From: an uncultured Candidatus Saccharibacteria bacterium
GTDB lineage: Bacteria > Patescibacteriota > Saccharimonadia > Saccharimonadales > Saccharimonadaceae
Assembly (NCBI GenBank): GCA_938046735.1
Contig: CALIXF010000009.1
Span: 1 to 64,000 of the forward strand
Direction of reading: 5' to 3'
Length of the DNA: 64,000 bases
Below, one piece after another: positions 42,932-51,947 of the stretch. The notes below the pieces were generated by a model. That model saw nothing but the letters and a program-made list of their open reading frames with translations, did no database searches and was not told the DNA's origin. The position numbers were made by a program, and so were the translations under genes. The first letter of the stretch is position 1, and every line of letters starts with the position of its first letter.

Positions 42932-43144
42932 ATGAAAAAGACTAATTTTGGTAGTTTTGAACCTAAGCGTTGTTGGGTTGGTGATAGCCAGAAAATTTGT
43001 TATACCACGCGTGAAGAAGCTGAGGTTGCGGCACAAGTAGCGGCTCATGATTATGGTGCGCCTGAATTAGCTGTTTATCATTGCGAATATGGTAATCATT
43101 GGCATCTTTCTTCTAATAGCTATATTAATAAAAATAGGCGGTAA
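42932..43144 (+). CDS. Small Cys/His protein (70 aa)
   Basis: A 70-residue basic protein. The end of the folded part, AVYHCEYGNHWHLSSN, resembles a small domain found in many actinobacterial and phage proteins that end in C-x-x-C-G-x-W-H-L, but only one of the cysteines is present here (the other is Cys14 or Cys24 at a different place). A -10 box ends 8 nt before the ATG. Its last 20 nt overlap the convergent cutinase-like gene. Function unknown. Confidence 0.65.
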   Translation: MKKTNFGSFEPKRCWVGDSQKICYTTREEAEVAAQVAAHDYGAPELAVYHCEYGNHWHLSSNSYINKNRR

Positions 43145-45500
43145 AATATTTAGTCTCAGGAACTGGTAAAAAAGTTTTTACGCCACAATTAGGGAGTTTG
43201 TTGATTAGATTTTTCTCTTCTGAGCTGTTTTGATGATCGGAGTATTTTAGTGATGGTTTGAGAGTATTTTTGGAAGAGATATGAGGGATATTTGTAGGAT
43301 TTTCCTTTGCTGTAATGTGGTTATTTTGTTTTTTGATTATGGTCGTCTTTCGCTTAACGATCCGACCAAGACTACTAAATTCAACTTCTTGAATGGTATG
43401 CGAGGAAGTGGAATCGACATTTTTAAAAGTTAGACGTTTTTGGTTTGTAAACCCTGCAATATAGTCATCGATAATGATTAGCCGGTATGGAAAGATAGTG
43501 AAAGTCAAATTATCTGAAGATCGACTAGGCGAAAACGGTTTTGGTAAAAAAGTGAGACTAGTTTGGTGCATCTGTTTATTTTGGTCGACTAATTGTACCT
43601 GTTGAGGTGCAAGTGATTGAATTGGGAGGCGAAGTCTTGCAGTGCTGGTTTGATATTGAATTTGCTGATCTTTTTGATTTATAGTCCATTGATATAATGG
43701 CTGTGATAACGCCGTAGGTCTTAGGTATGTACTTCGAGTGTTGCTATATAATCGTTTTGTTTTATTTGTGGTATTAAGAATAGAAAAACCTTGCATTGAA
43801 TAGCTTAAATCTAGATAGTCAAAACGAGGTTTTATAATTTGATCAACTTGAAGAGACTGATTAGTTTGAATTATTTCTTGAATGATATCGTCAGACGAAT
43901 GACGGATATTAAAAAGATGTTTAGACTCAATGGAATTAAATGATGAAAAATATTTATGGAGTGATTGATTAAAATTATAAACAAAAGTAGAAAGTTTTTT
44001 CTGTCGAATTTGTTCGTCGACGAGGTGAATGGGGCTAGCAGTGTCATCGGAATGAGAAAAAGTTGATGTTTGATTTGGTGTTAATAGAAAGAGTAAGTGG
44101 TTCGATTGAGTGCTCCATGGGGTGTTTTTGATAACATCATAGAGAGAAGAATTGATTAAGTTTTGAAGATTGATATTTGGAGGATTGTGTATTCTGTTGC
44201 GTAAATTTTTAATTAACTGGTCCCAGCCTTCTGGGCTCATGTCCGTTGTATTCACGCCTGCAATATAGCGAACTCCTTGTTTGTAGGTTTGTGGTGCATT
44301 TTGGTCAAGTTTTTGCGGAAAATATATAGGTGAGTCTGGAAGATCAACTGGAAAGAATCCATAAAGATAGAGATGAATGCTGAAATGATGATTATAAGAT
44401 TTGTCAAATAGTTGATTGAGAAGAAGGTAGTCCCTGGCGTCTCCAGGGTCGGTTGGAAAAGTGGGTAACATAATAACAAGTTCATTATTTTGATATTCAC
44501 GTTTGTTTGAGTGAGTATTATTTTGATAGAGTTTTGAAAATGAGGGGCTAATTGTAAGTTGATTGGGATGATAATAATAAATTAATGACGAGTCCTGTAT
44601 AATTTTTTCTTGTTTTTCATGCTGTTTGATAATTTTTTGATAAATTATTTTAGCGGCTTGGGTATAGGCACCACGTCTAGAGTAAGAAACATGACCATTA
44701 AAGATTCTAGCGAATAGACTATTCTCTGGATTTTGGGTGGGGTCGGATAATCCTAGAGGATCAAATGTACTACCACAAATAAAATCAGCAACATTGCACC
44801 ATACTCCAACTTTGTTTTGGTATTTTTTATAAATATAGGGATTGAGTCCACCTAGGATACCATGCTCAACATAACAATCAGGAACATTTTGGCGATAAGG
44901 TGAAAAGTGTAAATTTTGACAGGCATCAGGTATTATTCCTCTTCCTTCAGGTAGATATAGTTTGGGGTCGCCAAAATTGGCAAGATAAAGGATTTTTTCA
45001 GGATTAAGATGACGGATGGCATAAGTCATTACCATAGCGCCTTGTGAGTAACCGGATAGAATAAAATGAGTATTTGGGCAAGATTTGGTAATATTACGAT
45101 AAAGTTTAACAAGTTCGTTAACACCAGCTTTTACACTTTGTCCGAATTCATAGGCTTTGCCTCCACTTAAAATGGCGCCAGAAATAATTTTTGGATCCTC
45201 AATACCAATAGCAGGATAGGGATCACCAAAGTTAGTGGACTCGCCTAGTTGGTAGTAACGATAGCTGAGATTCGGTAGTTTCTTAAAAACATCAGTAATG
45301 GCTCTTTGAAAAGCTTGGTGATCAATATTTGTATGAAGTGATTCACCGGAGCCTCTCGCAAAGATTATAAAATAATCAACGCAAAATTCATTGAAAGGGT
45401 CGTTATTGGAAAGAGAGAGCGTATTTTTAGTTAAATGCAATGAATAAAAACAAAAGCATAAAATGAACGAACATAAAAAACACTTGAACAATTTACGCAT
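43125..45500 (-). CDS. Exported cutinase-like esterase with long C-terminal region
   Basis: A 791-residue secreted protein. Signal segment KCFLCSFILCFCFYSLHL follows a positive N-terminus. Residues about 30-280 form a cutinase-type alpha/beta hydrolase: DYFIIFARGSGES, the nucleophile elbow GYSQGAMVM, then CxxxxFIC-type loops (VWCNVADFICGSTFDP) with the catalytic Asp and His (GHVSYSRRGAYTQ). The next ~500 residues have no recognised domain and contain an LVIMLPTFPTDPGDA segment and SSHTIQEVEF-type beta regions; they may bind a surface. Six or more cysteines suggest disulfides. Start is taken at ATG 45500, with GAGG 6 nt upstream. Cutinase relatives hydrolyse esters of lipids or polymers, so host envelope lipids are a plausible but unproven target. 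Confidence 0.8.
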   Translation of the reverse strand: MRKLFKCFLCSFILCFCFYSLHLTKNTLSLSNNDPFNEFCVDYFIIFARGSGESLHTNIDHQAFQRAITDVFKKLPNLSYRYYQLGESTNFGDPYPAIGIEDPKIISGAILSGGKAYEFGQSVKAGVNELVKLYRNITKSCPNTHFILSGYSQGAMVMTYAIRHLNPEKILYLANFGDPKLYLPEGRGIIPDACQNLHFSPYRQNVPDCYVEHGILGGLNPYIYKKYQNKVGVWCNVADFICGSTFDPLGLSDPTQNPENSLFARIFNGHVSYSRRGAYTQAAKIIYQKIIKQHEKQEKIIQDSSLIYYYHPNQLTISPSFSKLYQNNTHSNKREYQNNELVIMLPTFPTDPGDARDYLLLNQLFDKSYNHHFSIHLYLYGFFPVDLPDSPIYFPQKLDQNAPQTYKQGVRYIAGVNTTDMSPEGWDQLIKNLRNRIHNPPNINLQNLINSSLYDVIKNTPWSTQSNHLLFLLTPNQTSTFSHSDDTASPIHLVDEQIRQKKLSTFVYNFNQSLHKYFSSFNSIESKHLFNIRHSSDDIIQEIIQTNQSLQVDQIIKPRFDYLDLSYSMQGFSILNTTNKTKRLYSNTRSTYLRPTALSQPLYQWTINQKDQQIQYQTSTARLRLPIQSLAPQQVQLVDQNKQMHQTSLTFLPKPFSPSRSSDNLTFTIFPYRLIIIDDYIAGFTNQKRLTFKNVDSTSSHTIQEVEFSSLGRIVKRKTTIIKKQNNHITAKENPTNIPHISSKNTLKPSLKYSDHQNSSEEKNLINKLPNCGVKTFLPVPETKYFTAYFY

Positions 45501-45668
45501 CCAAAACCTCAAGATAGATTTAGGTTTGGAAAAGGTTGGTTATAGTATTATATGAATAAAGAGAAAGTGCAAGGTGAATGGAAGAAGAAACGCTAAAAAT
45601 GATAATCCTTCCCTGTTGCATGTTGTAAATAACACTTAGCATAAGCAAGATATTAAAGTCATCCGTAA

Positions 45669-45697
45669 TTGACAGAAGAAACGGACTAGGGTAGAGT
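45669..45697 (+). promoter_or_regulatory. Consensus promoter of the deaminase gene
   Basis: TTGACA at 45669-45674, a 17-nt spacer and TAGAGT at 45692-45697. The leader is about 12 nt and contains AAAAGGAG. Confidence 0.75.
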
Positions 45698-45715
45698 CTT
45701 TACAAAAGGAGTGTG

Positions 45716-46279
45716 ATGAATATAGAGACACAGAAACGTAGGGATTGGGATAGTTATTTTATGGGGATTGCTGAGGAGGTGGCAAAACGTTCAAAAGATC
45801 CATCATCACAAAACGGTTGTGTCATAGTAGACGCCAGGAGGCGTCCAGTTTCTTTTGGCTATAATGGTACAATTCAAGGCGCGGACGAATCGAAATTGAC
45901 TTTGTCGGAGCGTCCGATGAAGTATTATTTTGCGATTCATTCTGAGATGAATGCCTTAATCTTTGCAGGACGCGATTTAACTGGATGTACTTTATATAAT
46001 AAAATGGCGACTTGTGAAAACTGTTTAAAATATTGTTTGCAGGCTGGAATTAAGCGTTTTGTTTATAAAGAATTGCGGGTAGCTTCATATAGAAGTGGCG
46101 AAAAAAAATCGATGACAAATATTGATACGGATGAAGCAATTATCCGTTTACTGGCTTCTTGTCCAGATGTAGAAACTTTAAACATCTCTAATGGTAAAAC
46201 TTATGTTCAGGATATCTTGGATGCATATGATAAGAATTCGACAGAATATAAAAATCTAGTGCGTTGGGTAAAGGAATAA
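45716..46279 (+). CDS. Deoxycytidylate deaminase family protein
   Basis: Zinc enzyme that probably converts dCMP to dUMP for dTTP synthesis. The 187-residue protein has FAIHSEMNALIFAGRDL (His ligand and catalytic Glu) and ATCENCLKYCLQAGI (Cys ligands, in the place of PCxxC), with an upstream VAKRSKDPSSQNGCVIVDARRRPVSFGYNG typical of dCMP deaminases. ATG at 45716 follows AGGAG; a GTG 3 nt upstream is also possible. It could also act on another cytosine nucleotide. A weak hairpin lies after the stop near 46319-46334. Confidence 0.88.
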   Translation: MNIETQKRRDWDSYFMGIAEEVAKRSKDPSSQNGCVIVDARRRPVSFGYNGTIQGADESKLTLSERPMKYYFAIHSEMNALIFAGRDLTGCTLYNKMATCENCLKYCLQAGIKRFVYKELRVASYRSGEKKSMTNIDTDEAIIRLLASCPDVETLNISNGKTYVQDILDAYDKNSTEYKNLVRWVKE

Positions 46280-46347
46280 AATTTGCTAGTTTACTAAAAA
46301 GATAGATATTTAAAACTATTAGCTGTAGCTAATATCAAAAAATATAA

Positions 46348-47088
46348 TTAAAGATTGTCCTGAATAAGTTCAAAAACTTGATCGGGTACTTCGTAATTAA
46401 TGAGATGTCCAGATTCTTTAATAAAATATGTTTTACCTCGGTATTTTTCGGCAACTTTTTGGGTTTGTTTTGGTCGATTTAGACGATCTTCTGTGCCAGC
46501 GATAAAATAACAGTCCTTATTGAAATCAAAATTGGAAATTGAATGATTGACCGAGAATTTGGCGGCTTTAATCTCATCAGTCAGGCTGGTGAATTTTTTG
46601 GTGCATAAATAGGTAGTTTCAAGGATCTTTGGAAGCTGATGTTTACCAAGAGTGCCAATTAAATATTTAGTAACAATGTACCCAACTAGTTTATTAGGAA
46701 TAAAGGCTATCAAAGGGATGATGGGACGGAGGAATTTTGGGGTGGGTTCTGAAATTGGAGAAAGAAAGAAGATCTTTTCATGAATAAGATTAGGGTATTT
46801 TTCTGCAGTAGCGGCAGTAATGAGTGACCCCATTGAGTGGCCAATTAGTATTGGATGATCTAGTTTGTTGTCTAAGATGTAATCGGCGAGCCAGGTTGCA
46901 TAAGACTCGGCGGTAAAATTGCTGAGTTCTGGTAGCTGTTCGTCTTGAGTATTAAAGGCGGGTGGAATATCTGGACAATAGGTAGAATAGCCAAGTGTTT
47001 TAAATTTTTGGATAATTTCAGACAAGCCAAAATGATTGCCGCGAAAACCGTGAACAAATAAAAGTGTAGGTTTTTGCTTTTTTTGCAC
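46348..47088 (-). CDS. Alpha/beta hydrolase
   Basis: A 246-residue soluble hydrolase with LLFVHGFRGNHFGLSE (oxyanion-hole region), the nucleophile elbow LIGHSMGSLITAA, CYFIAGTEDRLNRP for the catalytic Asp and FIKESGHLINYEVP for His. Start is GTG with AAAGGAT upstream. The substrate is unknown; lipases and esterases are the closest family level. Confidence 0.88.
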   Translation of the reverse strand: MQKKQKPTLLFVHGFRGNHFGLSEIIQKFKTLGYSTYCPDIPPAFNTQDEQLPELSNFTAESYATWLADYILDNKLDHPILIGHSMGSLITAATAEKYPNLIHEKIFFLSPISEPTPKFLRPIIPLIAFIPNKLVGYIVTKYLIGTLGKHQLPKILETTYLCTKKFTSLTDEIKAAKFSVNHSISNFDFNKDCYFIAGTEDRLNRPKQTQKVAEKYRGKTYFIKESGHLINYEVPDQVFELIQDNL

Positions 47089-47135
47089 ATTATCCTTTCT
47101 TAATCTTGAATAAGTTTTTCTAGGTGGGATACTTA

Positions 47136-47363
47136 TTATTGTTTTTTGTATCGATTTAACGCTTCGGTGATAGCGTCTCGATCAAAACCGATAATCTGAA
47201 TTGGGTTTTTATCCTCATGATCAGTAATGATGGTGACTGGAACAGCTGTGATGTTTGGCATAGAAGCAGCATCAAGTTCTTGATATTCAATCCCTTCTTC
47301 TTCAAGCCAATTAACCAGTGCGTGACAATAAATACAGGTAGGTGTAGTATAAACTTTTATCAT
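47136..47363 (-). CDS. Glutaredoxin-like protein
   Basis: A 75-residue thiol oxidoreductase with the CxxC active site at residues 10-13 (TCIYC), AVPVTIITD with the cis-Pro of the thioredoxin fold and QIIGFD. It is NrdH-like in size. A TGTTATAAT box ends 9 nt before the ATG. It could reduce a protein disulfide; the anaerobic reductase NrdD does not need it. Confidence 0.88.
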   Translation of the reverse strand: MIKVYTTPTCIYCHALVNWLEEEGIEYQELDAASMPNITAVPVTIITDHEDKNPIQIIGFDRDAITEALNRYKKQ

Positions 47364-47372
47364 AACGATTTT

Positions 47373-47381
47373 ATTATAACA
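47373..47381 (-). promoter_or_regulatory. Extended -10 promoter of the glutaredoxin gene
   Basis: TGTTATAAT on the minus strand, ending 9 nt before the ATG at 47363. Confidence 0.55.
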
Positions 47382-47384
47382 AAT

Positions 47385-48572
47385 TTAAAGAGTTTTTGCT
47401 TTATCAAGTTGAGGGTCTTTGCCAGAATTAATATCATTATATGAGCGTTGAACTTCGATATCTGGAGAAATGCCGGTCTTATTGATGGTTTGACCTTCTG
47501 GGGTATACCAGTGGGCAGTGGTGACTTTAAGCAAGGACCCTCCAGATAATTCAAGCATAGTTTGGACAACACCCTTACCATAAGTCTTTGTACCAACAAT
47601 TGTAGCTTTTTTGTAATCTTTGAGGGCGCCAGCAACAATTTCTGAGGATGAAGCAGTAGCATTATTAACTAAAACGATAGTTTTTATGTCTTTTAGAATG
47701 GCTTTGCCGCGTTTAGCGTAAGTAATAGTCTGACCGACAGTAGCTGATTTTTGCGTAAGGATTTTATCTCCATCTAGCCAAAGGGAAAGTAAATCGCGGG
47801 CTGCATTGACGTAACCACCACCATTATTCCGAAGATCTAAGATTACTTTATTAATTCCCTTACTCTTAAAATTATCAGCAAATGATTTGACGAGAGTGCC
47901 AGTGTCTTCACTGAACCTATAAACTGAAATAATTGCAGTTTTGTCTTGATAGGTGACGTCTGCTGAGACGTTATTTATTTTTTCACGAGTTAGCTCAAAA
48001 TCAAGCTTATGCTTATCTCTTGCAACAGTGAGCTTTACTTTTTCGCCAGAAGGTCCACGTAGCTTGCTGGCAATAATTTCGGTGTCTTTGTCCCAGACTT
48101 CTTCGTCATTAATCGCATAAATAATATCACCGGCGTGGACTCCAGCTTTTCTAGCGGGATTATTAGGCAAGGTGCGAGTAATAACAACATAATCACCTTG
48201 TTTCATCATCTCAACTCCAACCCCGGCTTCTTTAATTTCACCTTTGAGTTCAGATTTAAACTCGGCAGCCTCTTTAGAATTGTAATAAACAGTGTAAGGG
48301 TCACCAAGTGCAGCTGTGAGACCTTTTTTAGCTCCTTCAATTAATTGAGTTTTATCAAGGCTGCCATCATAGTTTGAGGAGATTTGAGAATAGACTTCAT
48401 TTAAATCGTCCCACTTGATATTACTTGTAATTTTTTGTGCTGGATTAATATATGGTGAAAATTGTAGGTATAAATTATTCCAGTTAGCACCTAGGAAAAT
48501 ACCGATAACAAAGGTGATGAAACTGGCAAAAATAGTAGTATTAAGACTAACTTGTCTTGGTTTCTTGTTCAT
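47385..48572 (-). CDS. ctpA: C-terminal processing peptidase (S41 family)
   Basis: A 395-residue membrane-anchored PDZ protease. The N-terminal segment NTTIFASFITFVIGIFLGAN (about 10-29) anchors it; PDZ domain GVGVEMMKQGDYVVITRTLPNNPARKAGVHAGDIIYAIND; catalytic core VILDLRNNGGGYVNAARDLLSL, TIVLVNNATASSSEIVAGALKDYKKATIVGTKTYGKGVVQ with the Ser and Lys dyad. The start at 48572 (MNKKPR) is favoured over 48596 because a TGTTATAAT box ends 7 nt upstream. Such proteases trim exported proteins and control peptidoglycan hydrolases; the CHAP hydrolase gene lies just upstream. Confidence 0.94.
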   Translation of the reverse strand: MNKKPRQVSLNTTIFASFITFVIGIFLGANWNNLYLQFSPYINPAQKITSNIKWDDLNEVYSQISSNYDGSLDKTQLIEGAKKGLTAALGDPYTVYYNSKEAAEFKSELKGEIKEAGVGVEMMKQGDYVVITRTLPNNPARKAGVHAGDIIYAINDEEVWDKDTEIIASKLRGPSGEKVKLTVARDKHKLDFELTREKINNVSADVTYQDKTAIISVYRFSEDTGTLVKSFADNFKSKGINKVILDLRNNGGGYVNAARDLLSLWLDGDKILTQKSATVGQTITYAKRGKAILKDIKTIVLVNNATASSSEIVAGALKDYKKATIVGTKTYGKGVVQTMLELSGGSLLKVTTAHWYTPEGQTINKTGISPDIEVQRSYNDINSGKDPQLDKAKTL

Positions 48573-48579
48573 GTTTTTT

Positions 48580-48588
48580 ATTATAACA
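48580..48588 (-). promoter_or_regulatory. Extended -10 promoter of ctpA (leaderless)
   Basis: TGTTATAAT on the minus strand, ending 7 nt before the ATG at 48572. Confidence 0.6.
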
Positions 48589-48616
48589 TAGCTCAAGCGT
48601 CATAATTCTACAAGAT

Positions 48617-49834
48617 TTAGTCGAAGTGAATAAAGTAGTACTGCGAAGGGTCAACACCGACACGATAGCCGAAATCACCCCATTGTCCAGATCTTGAGGA
48701 ATAGGCATTGTTGTATTCGGAAACATTGATTGTCCCATTGGCGTTGACGGATTCGACCCAGAAGACATGTCCCCAGGCTCCAGAAGCGGTTTGACCAATT
48801 GAATTAGCGCTTGGTGTGCGGTCGACACGATAACCAAGTGATCGGGCAGCGGAGGCCCAACTATAGGCGTTACCCCAGCCAGTTACACGTACGCGAGGTC
48901 CCCAGTACTCTACGGCTTTGTAGGCAGCGTAACTGGTACATTGACAGGTGTAGTAGGTATCAAGGATGCCACGAATATTATCGCGTGGACAGGCGAAACC
49001 ATAATTTCCAATAAAGGCTTCGTAGCTGTTGTATCCGTCAGCGACAGTACCGAAGCCACCGCGGTTACGTAGGCTAAGTAGATGATTTTGGTATTCTTGG
49101 TTAATTAACTTAATTTTTTCTTCACGGGAGCTGGCGGCTTCAAGAGCGAAAGCAGCAGCATTGTCACGATATTTTATAATAAGGGACTGTTGTTCGATTT
49201 TTTTATCTTCAATGGCTTTTCTTTGAATTTGTTGATCGGCAATTACGCGTTCAATCTCAGTTTTTTGCTTTTCAAGATCTTGTTTGATACTTTTGACAGT
49301 CTGGGCGGAGATAGTGACCTGACTCTTGGCAGTATCGACGCGTGATTGACGTTCAGCGAAATCAGAAATTGAACTTGAACCAGCTAAAATCATGATAGCG
49401 TCGCCCTTTTCTTCAAAATGCATATTGATCAGAAGATTAGCAAGAGCCTGCTGTTGTAGTTTGAGTTTTTTAGTACTTTCCTCGATTTTTAATTTTAAAT
49501 CCTCTGCTTCCGCTTCGTTAGCCTTAATACGGGCTTCGTACATACTAATTTCTTGTTGCAAACGCTCTACTTCACCCTCAAGCGTAGTGGCGGCTTTGGA
49601 GGCTTCATTAGCCTTGGCAACTGCTTCGTTCTCTGCTTTCTTGGCGGCACGACAAGCGCTTGAAGTACAGTAGGCTTCGTTTTCGATGGCAGATGCAAGG
49701 TTGTTAGTCGGAAAAAGGTTTGGTACTGATGTAGCTAAAATAGTCAAAATGACGACAAAAATAGAAAACTTTTTAAATTTTGAGTTCCTGGATTTTTTTG
49801 TTTTTTTATTGATTGTTTTTTTGATTTTTGCCAT
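48617..49834 (-). CDS. Coiled-coil CHAP-domain peptidoglycan hydrolase (PcsB-like)
   Basis: A 405-residue exported protein. A Lys-rich start and signal (FSIFVVILTILATSVPNLF) precede a long coiled coil (about residues 60-245, EAVAKANEASKAATTLEGE and onward) and a C-terminal CHAP domain with catalytic Cys in CQCTSYAAYKA, His in WGHVFWVES and the YNN region. This is the architecture of PcsB, whose coiled coil docks on FtsX and whose CHAP domain cuts septal peptidoglycan. It lies directly downstream of ftsX. AAAGGAGG precedes the ATG and a consensus promoter drives it separately. Confidence 0.92.
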   Translation of the reverse strand: MAKIKKTINKKTKKSRNSKFKKFSIFVVILTILATSVPNLFPTNNLASAIENEAYCTSSACRAAKKAENEAVAKANEASKAATTLEGEVERLQQEISMYEARIKANEAEAEDLKLKIEESTKKLKLQQQALANLLINMHFEEKGDAIMILAGSSSISDFAERQSRVDTAKSQVTISAQTVKSIKQDLEKQKTEIERVIADQQIQRKAIEDKKIEQQSLIIKYRDNAAAFALEAASSREEKIKLINQEYQNHLLSLRNRGGFGTVADGYNSYEAFIGNYGFACPRDNIRGILDTYYTCQCTSYAAYKAVEYWGPRVRVTGWGNAYSWASAARSLGYRVDRTPSANSIGQTASGAWGHVFWVESVNANGTINVSEYNNAYSSRSGQWGDFGYRVGVDPSQYYFIHFD

Positions 49835-49870
49835 TGTTGTAACCTCCTTTCAGGACGTTATATCATATAA

Positions 49871-49899
49871 ATATTAACATAAGTATAATGTGATGTCAA
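49871..49899 (-). promoter_or_regulatory. Consensus promoter of the CHAP hydrolase gene
   Basis: On the minus strand TTGACA (49894-49899), 17 nt, TAATAT (49871-49876) preceded by TG. It gives a leader of about 30 nt containing AAAGGAGG. Confidence 0.8.
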
Positions 49900-49938
49900 A
49901 AAGGTATGGTTTTTATAAAAAATCGCTATTTTATATTT

Positions 49939-50958
49939 TTATACTCTTTTAAGGTATTTGGAAACAGCAAGTCTTGAGGATGTAAAGGCGATAATGATGC
50001 CGAGGAGAATGAGAGTGAGAAAAACAAGAAAATAACTTGGTGAATAAATAATTTTACTAATTTCACTAATATCAATGTCGTAGGAAGTCAACTTTGGTGC
50101 GGCAAAGCCAAAAGTGAGGAATCCAAGAATAGTTGCAAAAATACCAGCCAAGATACCTGAGATCATGGCCTCGACGAGGAATGGACCTCGAACAAAGTGG
50201 TTGTCAGCACCTACTAACTTCTCCATATAAATCTCTTCACTACGAGAGTAGATTGCCATACGGATGGTGTTGAAAATTACTAAAATAGAAATAACAAGAA
50301 AGATACCAGAGAGCGCGAAGCCGCCAGTTTTAGCAATATTTGCCCAAGAAGCGATAGTTTCAATCGCTGTGTTATTAGTGTCATAAGTTGGTTCTCTTTT
50401 TGGGTCAAGATTTTCTTTAAATGTATTGTTAGTACTGACAATATTTTTAATGTTTTCTAGTCGATCAGCATTATAAACTTTAATACGTAGAGTGGATTGC
50501 ATAGATTTAAGCATAGCTTCTTTCATATCCTCGTCGTTTAAGGTTGTTAGAAGTGCAGCGTCGCCAGTTTTCTTGGTATCTTCAATTACTTTTTCGTATT
50601 CTTGATCTGAAGTAGAATATTCAGCGGATTTGACATTTGAATCTTTTTTGATAATATCCGTCATTTCTTGTAGGGCAACAACTTCGGTGCCTGGTTTGAA
50701 AAAGATGGTGATATCGATCTTGTCACGCATTCTATCGGCGGTTGTGGAGAGGATGATGCTGGCGATTACGGTGACAAAAAGAAGAATTAAGGTGAGCGTC
50801 ATGACAAAAGTTGAAGTAATAGAGAGCCAAATATTACGACCATAGCCAATAACACCGTATTTTAAAATACGTAAATTATTGCGAAGTAAATTACCACGAC
50901 TGTTTTTCGACATGGTTTTTAAGCGATCGATGGTACTATTTTTTGGTTTTTTAGTCAT
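49939..50958 (-). CDS. ftsX: Cell division protein FtsX
   Basis: Membrane partner of FtsE, transmitting ATP hydrolysis to an external peptidoglycan hydrolase. The 339-residue protein has an N-terminal cytoplasmic tail, a first membrane segment (SITSTFVMTLTLILLFVTVI), a ~130-residue extracellular loop, and three C-terminal segments (GGFALSGIFLVISILVIFNTIRMAIYSRSEEIYMEKLVGA, FLVEAMISGILAGIFATILGF, YFLVFLTLILLGIIIAFTS), the FtsX pattern. ATAGGAGA precedes the ATG, 7 nt after ftsE. Confidence 0.94.
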   Translation of the reverse strand: MTKKPKNSTIDRLKTMSKNSRGNLLRNNLRILKYGVIGYGRNIWLSITSTFVMTLTLILLFVTVIASIILSTTADRMRDKIDITIFFKPGTEVVALQEMTDIIKKDSNVKSAEYSTSDQEYEKVIEDTKKTGDAALLTTLNDEDMKEAMLKSMQSTLRIKVYNADRLENIKNIVSTNNTFKENLDPKREPTYDTNNTAIETIASWANIAKTGGFALSGIFLVISILVIFNTIRMAIYSRSEEIYMEKLVGADNHFVRGPFLVEAMISGILAGIFATILGFLTFGFAAPKLTSYDIDISEISKIIYSPSYFLVFLTLILLGIIIAFTSSRLAVSKYLKRV

Positions 50959-50965
50959 AGTTCTC

Positions 50966-51853
50966 CTATTGAATTAGACGTCGACGTTTTGGCGTTTTAT
51001 TTTCAGTGTTTTCTTGATTTTTCGTCATGTGTATCACTACACTGTTATCCTCGTCGTTATTAGGGATAGAATTTTGGTGTCTAGTATGATTTTCCTCAGG
51101 TGATAGATATGAAGTGGCGCGCATGTATCCTGGATGGGGGAGCCTTGAAATACCATCGTTGTTAGCGTCAAGTCGATAAATGCCATGATCTTTTTGATCA
51201 GAGATAATCTTGCCGTCTTTCATGGTGATGACGCGTTTTTTCAAAAGATTAACAATGCTGGCGTCGTGTGTGGTAACTAGAACGGTGGTGCCGTAGTCAT
51301 TAATTTTTTGTAAAAGATCGATAATTTCCTTTGAGGTTAAGACATCGAGATTGCCGGTTGGCTCATCGGCGATTAAAATCTTAGGCTGTCTTGCAACGGA
51401 ACGGGCAATAGAAACACGTTGTCTTTCACCTCCGGATAAATTATCTGGAAAACGGTAAGCTTTTTCAGAGAGACCAACGAGATCGAGAACTTTTGGTACA
51501 GTGCTTTCAATCTCATGGTTACTCATGCCGGCAATTTCTAGAGCAAAGGCTACATTTTCGTAAACTGTGCGAGTGGGAAGGAGTTTGTAATCTTGAAAAA
51601 CTACACCAATGCGACGACGATAGTTGGGGATGTGTTTCTTTTTGACATAGTCGAGATCGATACCGCCAATGACGATCTTACCAGAATCAGGACTTTCCTC
51701 TTTAGTAATCATTTTTAAGAGAGTAGACTTACCAGCACCAGATTTACCAACAAGAAAAACAAACTCATTAGCAGCAATGTGCATTGAGATATTATCAAGA
51801 GCGGCTCGGCTATCGCCGTGATAATGTTTGGTGACGTGGTCGAACAATATCAT
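50966..51853 (-). CDS. ftsE: Cell division ATP-binding protein FtsE
   Basis: ABC ATPase of the FtsEX complex. Walker [10 protein letters not shown] (residues 36-44), Q-loop FQDYKLLP, signature [14 protein letters not shown], Walker [14 protein letters not shown]-loop and H-loop VTTHD. The core is about 220 residues; the remaining ~75 residues are a polar C-terminal extension ([19 protein letters not shown]) not typical of FtsE. A TGCTAAAAT box ends 6 nt before the ATG. The 22-bp repeat marking the upstream cassette edge lies 43 nt from the start. Confidence 0.95.
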   Translation of the reverse strand: MILFDHVTKHYHGDSRAALDNISMHIAANEFVFLVGKSGAGKSTLLKMITKEESPDSGKIVIGGIDLDYVKKKHIPNYRRRIGVVFQDYKLLPTRTVYENVAFALEIAGMSNHEIESTVPKVLDLVGLSEKAYRFPDNLSGGERQRVSIARSVARQPKILIADEPTGNLDVLTSKEIIDLLQKINDYGTTVLVTTHDASIVNLLKKRVITMKDGKIISDQKDHGIYRLDANNDGISRLPHPGYMRATSYLSPEENHTRHQNSIPNNDEDNSVVIHMTKNQENTENKTPKRRRLIQ

Positions 51854-51859
51854 GTTTAT

Positions 51860-51868
51860 ATTTTAGCA
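51860..51868 (-). promoter_or_regulatory. Extended -10 promoter of ftsE (leaderless)
   Basis: TGCTAAAAT on the minus strand, ending 6 nt before the ATG at 51853. Confidence 0.6.
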
Positions 51869-51895
51869 TAAACGTGATATGAACTAAAGTGGGTT

Positions 51896-51917
51896 TTTGA
51901 TAGAGGTACGAATAGTT
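51896..51917. repeat. 22-bp direct repeat, left copy
   Basis: Begins TTTGATAGAGG and ends CGAATAGTT. The identical 22 bp recur at 54086-54107. The two copies bracket one gene, its promoter and a palindrome. Confidence 0.9.
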
Positions 51918-51947
51918 TTGTTAGTTAACATATTTTGAATTTAAGTA

